Notes under the pieces: model-generated
What the model was told of the DNA's origin: nothing
Seen by the model: only the letters and a program-made list of their open reading frames with translations
Databases searched by the model: none
Position numbers and translations under genes: made by a program
Shown here: in pieces, positions 44,081 through 50,981 of the stretch
How positions within the stretch are numbered: position 1 is the first letter of the stretch
How the letters are laid out: the number at the start of each line of letters is the position of its first letter
Origin: Oscillospiraceae bacterium
Lineage (GTDB): Bacteria > Bacillota > Clostridia > Saccharofermentanales > Saccharofermentanaceae
DNA: 64,000 nt
NCBI GenBank assembly: GCA_902782235.1
Contig: CACZML010000001.1
Span: 1-64,000 of the forward strand
Reading direction: 5' to 3'

Positions 44081-44841
44081 TGGAAAAGATCTACATGATC
44101 CCCGTCAACGATGCTTATAACGAGCATGGCGGTTGCCCAATCTGCAGACTTCGTGATAAAGCTGAGAACAATTATCTCGAATATTATCTCGGACCTTCGC
44201 TGATGGAACCTGATACCCGTAAGATCACCAACAAGACAGGTTTTTGCCCTGTTCACATGGGCAAGCTCAATAAAGCAGTCACCAACAGGCTGGGCTTGGG
44301 CCTTGTTATGCATACGCATCTTAAGGATTTCAATGAGGAATTGAATCCAAAGCTTCAGTCTGCTATTCCGGCGAAGGCCGGTCTGTTAAAGGGCAGAAAT
44401 TCCGAATACAAGCAGAAGCTTAACAATGTAGCTGACCTCCTCGAAAAAAGGATCAGCCTCTGCCCTATCTGCGATAATCTCAACGATGCAATGGGACATT
44501 ATGTTGAAGTCATTTGCTGGATGTTCTCACATGATAAGGACTTCAAGGATAAGTTCATAAATGCTGAGTTCCATTGTCTGCCTCATACTGCTTTACTGTT
44601 AAGGCAGGCAGCAAAGCTCTCACAGAACGAGGCATCTGATTTTGTTGAGGCGCTTTATACCAACAACACTGCAACATTTGATGCCCTGATCTCTGATGTC
44701 GAATATTTCACGCTTAAATTCGACTACAGAAATACTGACAAGCCTTGGGGAACCAGCAAGAATTCCATCCAGCGCTCTATGCGTTTCTTATCTTCCGACG
44801 GGAGGGATTTTGATGAACAGCAATCCAAGAAACAGTCTTGA
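44080..44841 (+). CDS. DUF6062-like protein with two zinc-site modules
   Basis: 253-residue cytoplasmic protein. Two similar modules each pair a CPIC knuckle with a CxxH: GGCPICRLRD (Cys19/Cys22) with FCPVHMGKL (Cys56/His59), and later LCPICDNLND with FHCLPHTALL. The pattern suggests two CCCH zinc sites from an internal duplication. This corresponds to DUF6062, common in Clostridia, with no known reaction. It is translationally joined to the P-loop/Asp23 gene (one-base overlap) and overlaps the following gene by 29 bases. Confidence 0.82.
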   Translation: MEKIYMIPVNDAYNEHGGCPICRLRDKAENNYLEYYLGPSLMEPDTRKITNKTGFCPVHMGKLNKAVTNRLGLGLVMHTHLKDFNEELNPKLQSAIPAKAGLLKGRNSEYKQKLNNVADLLEKRISLCPICDNLNDAMGHYVEVICWMFSHDKDFKDKFINAEFHCLPHTALLLRQAAKLSQNEASDFVEALYTNNTATFDALISDVEYFTLKFDYRNTDKPWGTSKNSIQRSMRFLSSDGRDFDEQQSKKQS

Positions 44842-45259
44842 TTATCAGGGAGCTCAGCTGGAACAGCTGTCTGATGTGTCTTTGCTTGAAGTAATGCAGG
44901 AAAAGACTGATGAGGAGACTTCTACAAAGTATGTGCTCATCAAGCACGATTTCTATTCATCTGATTCAGATCACGGACGCGAACTGCTCTCCGGTTTTCT
45001 TGACGGTCTGAGCGAATCATCATTTAGTTCAGTGGTCGTATATCTTATAGATAAAGGAACAAAGCTTCTTGATGAGACAAATCCTCTTCATGACAGCATG
45101 CTCCGTCTGATTGAGAAATCCGAGATGGTTATTGCTGCAGCTGATAGCATCTCTTTTTATGAGGTGACATATGACAGCAATTCCAAAATAGTTGAACAGT
45201 CTTCACGTTCTATTGCTGAAGACATTATTTATTTGCCCGGTCTTTTTGTTCTGGAATAA
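44813..45259 (+). CDS. YedF/DsrE-like protein without the cysteine motif
   Basis: 148 residues from the ATG at 44813 (GGGAGGG 6 bases upstream; the longer open frame back to 44696 overlaps the previous gene and is rejected). The body has the fold pattern of the C-terminal domain of YedF-type proteins: YVLIKHDFYSSDSDHGRELL, FLDGLSESSFSSVVVYLIDKGTKLL, LIEKSEMVIAAADSISFYEV. In YedF this last stretch normally carries a CGTC pair; here it reads AAADS. So the protein is not expected to relay sulfur or selenium by that site. Last gene of the yebC operon, followed by a terminator. Confidence 0.7.
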   Translation: MNSNPRNSLDYQGAQLEQLSDVSLLEVMQEKTDEETSTKYVLIKHDFYSSDSDHGRELLSGFLDGLSESSFSSVVVYLIDKGTKLLDETNPLHDSMLRLIEKSEMVIAAADSISFYEVTYDSNSKIVEQSSRSIAEDIIYLPGLFVLE

Positions 45260-45305
45260 TTAATTCTTAACTTTCGGTCTTTACTAAATATATCTGCAAA
45301 TGAAT

Positions 45306-45342
45306 AGGGGCTGCTCCATTGGAGCAACCCCTTTAACTTTTA
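45306..45342 (+). terminator. Terminator of the yebC operon
   Basis: AGGGGCTGCTCC - ATT - GGAGCAACCCCT, followed by a T-rich tail on the plus strand. The minus-strand tail is weaker. Confidence 0.8.
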
Positions 45343-45371
45343 ACTTAAACCGCTGTCAGTTCGTAACCGTA

Positions 45372-47540
45372 TTAGTAGTAGTAAGTAATATCTGCTACAG
45401 AGTACTTAGATTTAGCGATTCTCTTCTTAGGCATTGTGTCCTCAGATGTCGGCTGCGGGCAGTAAGGCATTGCGAAGTCACCTACCGGGTTATCATAACC
45501 AGCGATTGCAAAAGATGCATCCTGCTTATATGTATGGAATTCCTGGCACTCGATTCTGCCGTAGATCTGCTGGCATTCGCTTGCACCGTCGATAGGTCCG
45601 AAGCAGGAACCGCCATAGAGACCGATGTATGCTTCAAGTGTTACGCTCTTACCGAGGCAGATAACGTTATTCTTTACACCATAGATGAACATAGCAGGCT
45701 TAACGATGTTGTCATAGTACTTGGAGTAAGTAGATCCGGCCTGAGTTCCGTTGTAATCTGTGTACTTCGGATTCTTAACTGTCTGTGCTTCTGTGTTGTA
45801 TGTCTTTGTATGAACATAACTGATCATGTTAGCAGAAGTGTCACAGCCAGGTCTTGTAGCTACAGAAAGGAATCCTGCAGAGCAGAGGCAGTGGCCGCCG
45901 CCAAGACCATCGTTGTTGTGTGAAAGCTGAATCTTCGCACCATCTTCAAGGATGAAGAGAACAGGCTTGTTTGAATCTGCGTTAAATACTGCAAATACGA
46001 GACCTCTGAGGAGGAAGTTATGTCCGCCAGCGAAATAGAAGCGGTATTCGTCTCCTCTAGAACCATCGATAGTAAGAACGATCGGGTTGTATCTGTAAGC
46101 TTCACCACCACCGGTTACATTTGTACCGTTACCTGTTACATAGTAGTAGCCGGGCTCAAGATACTGTGAAGAAGAAACAGAACTGAGGTTAAGTGTCTTC
46201 TCATAATTTGATCCGTTCTTTCTATATGAAGGATAGGATGTAGTTACAGGGTTAACAATGTACTTTGAGCCTGCAGGAATAGTCGTATTAGCATTATATG
46301 TCTTAGAACCATCCGGGCTGTAAGTTGTATATGAAAGTACTGTATCTGCAGCTGCTGTAGTAACCTTACCATCGGGGCAGAGCTTCTTAAATACTGTGGA
46401 AGCTGACGGGAATGCATTGGAAGAACCATAGTTCCAGGAGAGATATCTCTTAACGTTCTTCTTACCATCAGTGCTCAAAGCGTTTGTCTGAGCATAGTTG
46501 CTGATCGTGTAAGAGAAGGAACCGGAAGCCTTACCCTTTGCAATATCAGGGCTTGCGCCTAAGCTGTTACCATTGCCGTCAACGAAGTAGATCTTGTGAG
46601 AGTTGTTCTTTGTAAGAGCATCATAGATCTTCTTGTTTGTGTCGTTATTATCGTTCTGAACTTTTCTTCCTGAGAAGATGAAGCTGTTCTTCTGGCCTGC
46701 GAGGTTGTCCCAAAGACCAGCCTGGCTGGAATCCTTAAGTGCCAAGCCGGCGCTCTTATCTGTACCCATGAGGTAAACATCACCATAAACCAAAGCGCTT
46801 GAACGGCAGTTCATCTGTGCGCCCTGGAGGAAGATCATCTTTCCGTAGAATTTCTCACCACCGCCGAGCTGGACGTTGGAGGAATCCTGACCGAATACTA
46901 CGTCAGAGAAGTAAAGTGTGGAAGATGTCTGGCCCTTGTAGTTGCCTCTTAATACGATAGTGTTGTCTGTAGGTTCAGAGATCTTATCCTTATTCCACAT
47001 ACCAACGCCTTTTGTAAATCTCAACTCGCCGATACCAACGCCGCCTGCAACTTCTACCTGGTTCTTAAACTGTGAACCGTAAGCAGGCTCATCTTCTTCA
47101 GCCTTAAGAACTACCTGAACATTCTCGGTGCTTGAACCGATAACAGTTGTGAAATCGCAGTAAACGTAATCAGGAGTGGATGCACTTGTATAAATATCAA
47201 GCCATGTGCAGTTGTCAGTAGCTTCAGACATACCAGGAACGCCAGGAACAACCATCTTGACTCTTGTCGCGCCGGTACCATGAGTCTTGTTCATGATCTT
47301 CTCGAGCTGGACGTCGGTGATTTCCTGTGTCTTAAGTGCTTCCAGGAAAACTTCGGAAGCTGATGTAACCGTAAGTCTTGCCTGGCTGGACATTGTCTGT
47401 GAATACAGACGGCGTCTTGTAGCCTGGGTAAGCATCATAGCGGATGCAATAAAGATCATTGCAAGAGCCAGGATGAGAACAACGATTACAAGGATAGCAC
47501 CCTGCTTGTTCTTCTTTGCCTTATTCAATCTTTTAATCAT
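45372..47540 (-). CDS. Large PilX/GspK-like pseudopilin with beta-rich outer domain
   Basis: 722 residues from the ATG at 47540 (AAGGAAGG 8 bases upstream; a GTG at 47549 is the alternative). MIKRLNKAKKNKQG is followed by AILVIVVLILALAMIFIASA, like the PilX/GspK N-terminus: leader-type glycine, then a hydrophobic helix with no Glu at position 5. The rest of about 680 residues is beta-rich, with glycine- and asparagine-rich stretches (VYGDVYLMGTDKSAG, FYFAGGHNFLLRGLVFAVFN) suggesting a beta-helix or polymer-like domain. A large tip pseudopilin or adhesin is the best guess. Own promoter; separated from the main pilus operon by the yebC operon. Confidence 0.77.
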   Translation of the reverse strand: MIKRLNKAKKNKQGAILVIVVLILALAMIFIASAMMLTQATRRRLYSQTMSSQARLTVTSASEVFLEALKTQEITDVQLEKIMNKTHGTGATRVKMVVPGVPGMSEATDNCTWLDIYTSASTPDYVYCDFTTVIGSSTENVQVVLKAEEDEPAYGSQFKNQVEVAGGVGIGELRFTKGVGMWNKDKISEPTDNTIVLRGNYKGQTSSTLYFSDVVFGQDSSNVQLGGGEKFYGKMIFLQGAQMNCRSSALVYGDVYLMGTDKSAGLALKDSSQAGLWDNLAGQKNSFIFSGRKVQNDNNDTNKKIYDALTKNNSHKIYFVDGNGNSLGASPDIAKGKASGSFSYTISNYAQTNALSTDGKKNVKRYLSWNYGSSNAFPSASTVFKKLCPDGKVTTAAADTVLSYTTYSPDGSKTYNANTTIPAGSKYIVNPVTTSYPSYRKNGSNYEKTLNLSSVSSSQYLEPGYYYVTGNGTNVTGGGEAYRYNPIVLTIDGSRGDEYRFYFAGGHNFLLRGLVFAVFNADSNKPVLFILEDGAKIQLSHNNDGLGGGHCLCSAGFLSVATRPGCDTSANMISYVHTKTYNTEAQTVKNPKYTDYNGTQAGSTYSKYYDNIVKPAMFIYGVKNNVICLGKSVTLEAYIGLYGGSCFGPIDGASECQQIYGRIECQEFHTYKQDASFAIAGYDNPVGDFAMPYCPQPTSEDTMPKKRIAKSKYSVADITYYY

Positions 47541-47581
47541 AAGAAGCACCTTCCTTCTTTATGGTCTAAAGTTACTTATTT

Positions 47582-47610
47582 ACTGTATTTAGCGGGAATA
47601 CCCCGCACAA
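47582..47610 (-). promoter_or_regulatory. Promoter of the large pseudopilin with an inverted repeat in the spacer
   Basis: On the minus strand TTGTGC (47610-47605), a 17-base spacer, TACAGT (47587-47582). The spacer holds GCGGG-GTATT-CCCGC (47606-47592), a possible operator. Confidence 0.55.
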
Positions 47611-47690
47611 TTTGCCTAATTATCTGAGCCTATTTTAAGGCATATGAATTCAAATTTCAACAGAAAATTCGAATTTTGCTAACTTTTTTT

Positions 47691-47725
47691 ACATAGTTTG
47701 TTAACATTTTGTTTACAAACTATGT
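47691..47725. repeat. 11-bp inverted repeat at the end of the exonuclease gene
   Basis: ACATAGTTTGT (47691-47701) and ACAAACTATGT (47715-47725), perfect arms. It contains the exonuclease stop codon. The T-run lies on the wrong side for a minus-strand terminator. Confidence 0.55.
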
Positions 47726-48709
47726 TTCATTCTCTTCTTCCTCGGTTTTCTCGGCAGGTTTGCCCTTTTCGCCGTATTTATCAAATTCTTCTTTTTTAGA
47801 AGCTACTAACCAATAATCATTCTGTGTGGCAAATCTCATTACGGATGCTGCGTAGTAATTTCCTGCCCTGTTCTTCTTGACCCTGGTCCTTGAGAACAGC
47901 TCTCCGTGTTCCCTGCACTCGAGCAGTGCATACTGGGATTTGCGGATCCTGAAGCTCGGGATCTTTACGGTAAGCTTGCTGTTGCAGAGCGGGCAGTTGG
48001 TCATGAAATTCTTTGAAGTCGCAAAAGCGCTTACAGCATCAAGACACTCGGGACCAACAAAGCTGAAATCTGAAGGGATATCCGGATCGATAGATGAACT
48101 TGAGATCGCAGATATTACTTCTGAAGGCTTGTTATGCTTAAAGATCTCTTCAAAGACCGCACCTGTATAATGGGCGTCGGCAGTAGCGCTGTGGAAGATC
48201 TCATTCTTATCTATATTATAGAAATCAACGGCAGCCTCCACGCTCCTCTGAGTTCCCTGAAGGCCTGCGAAAAGCGAGAATATTGGCTGGAGATCAAGGA
48301 AGAACAGATTTAACTTGGGATCCATCTCAAAGAACTCAAGGTTCATCTTGAGCATGGACGGGTCAGAACTTCCCCACCCTACCAGGATAGCGTCACCGAT
48401 GAAACTCCTGAATTTCCTGTAGGCATCCTGAAAAGGCTCACCCTTCAGAAGATCTGCATTCTTTTTATGAGTTACTTTTTTAACGTGGTAATGAAGCTTG
48501 GTGTATTTTACGGGTGCGATATCCACAGAGAATGAATCCTTGTATAACAGTTCTCCGTTATCGTATACGTACTTGAAAGCACCAATCTCAATGATCTCGC
48601 CGGTGAGTCTGCTGACATCAAAGGGGTATTCTTTACCCGGCATCGGCTGATTCCATTCCATATCGAACACAACGAACTCGGTGCCGTCTATGATCTTCTT
48701 GCTAAGCAT
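47720..48709 (-). CDS. DEDD-family 3'-5' exonuclease
   Basis: 329 residues from the ATG at 48709. The exonuclease core begins TEFVVFDMEWNQPMPG (first Asp/Glu), continues IIEIGAFKYVYDNGELLYKDSFSV, LVGWGSSDPSMLKMNLEFF, and ends HSATADAHYTGAVFEEIF (AxxDAxYT, the last catalytic Asp and His region), as in KapD/inhibitor-of-sporulation-type exonucleases. A C-terminal region with CPLCNSKL may bind metal. The start is uncertain: an upstream ATG at 48748, inside the previous gene, is also possible. It overlaps the YfhO gene end by 8 bases. Confidence 0.82.
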   Translation of the reverse strand: MLSKKIIDGTEFVVFDMEWNQPMPGKEYPFDVSRLTGEIIEIGAFKYVYDNGELLYKDSFSVDIAPVKYTKLHYHVKKVTHKKNADLLKGEPFQDAYRKFRSFIGDAILVGWGSSDPSMLKMNLEFFEMDPKLNLFFLDLQPIFSLFAGLQGTQRSVEAAVDFYNIDKNEIFHSATADAHYTGAVFEEIFKHNKPSEVISAISSSSIDPDIPSDFSFVGPECLDAVSAFATSKNFMTNCPLCNSKLTVKIPSFRIRKSQYALLECREHGELFSRTRVKKNRAGNYYAASVMRFATQNDYWLVASKKEEFDKYGEKGKPAEKTEEEENET

Positions 48710-50981
48710 TCTTATTGTTCCCTTCGGCGCATCTTCTCTTCTTTTCATTATACCTTTGGGATATAGGAATTGCGACAAGGCATAAAACTGCGAGAACGCT
48801 CAATATGGTTCCGGGCAGGATACCGTTTGCTTTCTGCTCAACCGAGACTTCCATCTGTCCGTTGCCGCTGTAGTTAAACGATGCACAGAGTCTGCCTGCA
48901 TATTCGAATGTTTTGCAGTAGCTTCCGTTTACCTTAACCTTTGTATCGTCAAATGTATAAGGCAGGATGATCGTGTATTCGCCCGCTTTGCCCTTGGGTT
49001 CGATCTTGAATCTGGAAGAACCCGCATCACCTGAATAAGCAAGGAGGTCGCTGTAAGCTTTGCTGTTAAGCTTGAAAAGTGCGATATGGCAGATCTCTTC
49101 GCCATCTGATTCGATCTCGAAATTGAGCTTTACCTCACCCGAATCAGAATCCAGCTCTGTAAGGAACGGTCCGGTAAATACCCTTGCGCCTACTTCTTTC
49201 TCAGTCTCGATATCGACCGCAGCTCCGCACATTGCAGTGCAGTATAAGAAGATGCGCTCGTCAGTGCTGATCCTGAAAGGGCTGAACGGCAGATAATTAG
49301 TGCCCGCATCAAGACCGAATCTGTCAGGATCCTTCTGGTTAACTTCTGCATCTGCTGAAGGAGTAATGTAGATCTCGTCAAAGAGATTGACTCCGGAGAT
49401 TCTCTCTGACAGGAAGTTTACGTCGTCGATCGGATAGCTGCCGCGTTCATAAAGGTCGATGTCTTCAGGAACTATCAGGTAATTGCCGCCATTTAATGCA
49501 GCAAGCTCAAACTCATCGTCATAGATAAGAACCTGGGCATCCTCATCACCATATTCAGGCTGGAAATATTCATCGGTGGACATTTTCGAGATCGTATTAT
49601 TGAACATTATGAATGAGGCGTTGACTCCGACAAAAACGAAGCCCAGAACAAGAACTGTTACCTTCGCAAAACCCGAGAGCTTATCCCTTGCAATGCCGTA
49701 GACCAAAAGAGCCTCAAGAATGACTGCAATAAATGTGGTTATAAGGATGACACTCGAAAGGGACGTTTGGGAAGAAGAATTATTCGAAACGATCAGGAAT
49801 GCAAGAGGAATAAGGGCGACCGCAATAAATCCGCCTCTTTCAAGGCTTCTGATATTCTTGAGGCCTATTCCTGCAATAACGAAAAGCAGTACCTCAAGAC
49901 AGATAAGTCTGGAGGATGTAATCAACGGTGAAGTTCCAAAGATGCTGATCGTCTCGTTTACGAATGTTGAGCAGCAGACGATGTAGAAAACAGAAGTCAG
50001 GACTGCTGCAGTAACCTTAAGTCTCAACGGTATCTCTTCATTTATCATGAAAGCCACTAAGGCAGCCAATGTAAGAATTCCGATATAAAAAGACGAGACC
50101 ATGTTCGCTGTTATGCTGCCTGAACGGAGCATGAACATTGCCCTGAAAAGATCCATAACAGTATAGGAGACTTTCGCATTTTTAACGCTTTCTGCAAGGT
50201 TGATATCGACCTTCATAACAATAAGGCCGGGAATGGAAAAAGCTGCCGTCGTGATAAGACCTGCAACCAGACCGGACAGTACCTTGAGCCAGGAGTTAAA
50301 GGCCATCTTTGAATTCTCATAAAGGCCGATGGCCATTAATAAACTGATAAAAACAGCAGCCGGTATTCCTGTAAGAAGTCCGTAACCGCCGGATGCGCCG
50401 ACTGCAAATGAAGCGATCCAGATAAACGAAAAAGACTTCCAGGTTCTGGTCTTATAATATGAGTCTATTGAGGACAGGAGCACAGGCAAAAATATAGCCA
50501 TGTTCATGACCGATGAGAACTGCGCTGTGAAAATGACCTGCGAAGAGAATGCGTACATAACGGCAAACAGTGCAGCCGGGAGCTTTGAAAGCTTAATGTG
50601 CTTATCCATGAAGTAATACATTGCCGAGCAGCAAAGGCCGAACCTTACATAGAATCCTGCCATGAGAATGGTCTTGGCTGCCTTAGGGATCAGCAATGCC
50701 AGATAGAAGAACAGATCCAGATGGATAAACGTAAGAAGTCTCCAGACATTCTGGCCTGCACTGCCTGATCTGATGAGACTGATGTCGTCCAAAGCGTTGT
50801 CTATTCCGCCGAGGATATTCTCGCTGATCTTGTCAGTACGCATGGTAAGACCTTCCGGCAATATCTTGCCGGGCTCAACGTTACGTCCGATATAAAGCGC
50901 AATAAATGCTATCAGAACTGCTGCAAAAAAGCAGAAAAGCTCGCCTTGATATGCCTTCAGTTTTCCTTTGGTGTTATTCAT
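48702..50981 (-). CDS. YfhO-family membrane protein (second of two)
   Basis: 759 residues from the ATG at 50981 (GGAGG 6 bases upstream; the longer open frame back to 51032 lies inside the neighbour). About twelve membrane helices in the N-terminal two thirds, then a soluble beta-rich outer domain and a final helix (GTILSVLAVLCLVAIPIS). YfhO proteins belong to the GT-C superfamily and are linked to lipoteichoic-acid glycosylation in Bacillus. It overlaps its larger paralogue upstream by 8 bases; the two probably arose by duplication and have diverged strongly. Confidence 0.85.
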   Translation of the reverse strand: MNNTKGKLKAYQGELFCFFAAVLIAFIALYIGRNVEPGKILPEGLTMRTDKISENILGGIDNALDDISLIRSGSAGQNVWRLLTFIHLDLFFYLALLIPKAAKTILMAGFYVRFGLCCSAMYYFMDKHIKLSKLPAALFAVMYAFSSQVIFTAQFSSVMNMAIFLPVLLSSIDSYYKTRTWKSFSFIWIASFAVGASGGYGLLTGIPAAVFISLLMAIGLYENSKMAFNSWLKVLSGLVAGLITTAAFSIPGLIVMKVDINLAESVKNAKVSYTVMDLFRAMFMLRSGSITANMVSSFYIGILTLAALVAFMINEEIPLRLKVTAAVLTSVFYIVCCSTFVNETISIFGTSPLITSSRLICLEVLLFVIAGIGLKNIRSLERGGFIAVALIPLAFLIVSNNSSSQTSLSSVILITTFIAVILEALLVYGIARDKLSGFAKVTVLVLGFVFVGVNASFIMFNNTISKMSTDEYFQPEYGDEDAQVLIYDDEFELAALNGGNYLIVPEDIDLYERGSYPIDDVNFLSERISGVNLFDEIYITPSADAEVNQKDPDRFGLDAGTNYLPFSPFRISTDERIFLYCTAMCGAAVDIETEKEVGARVFTGPFLTELDSDSGEVKLNFEIESDGEEICHIALFKLNSKAYSDLLAYSGDAGSSRFKIEPKGKAGEYTIILPYTFDDTKVKVNGSYCKTFEYAGRLCASFNYSGNGQMEVSVEQKANGILPGTILSVLAVLCLVAIPISQRYNEKKRRCAEGNNKNA

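Noticed and set aside
47691-47725. Inverted repeat as terminator of the exonuclease gene
   Set aside because: The T tract lies on the opposite side for minus-strand transcription; left as a plain repeat.
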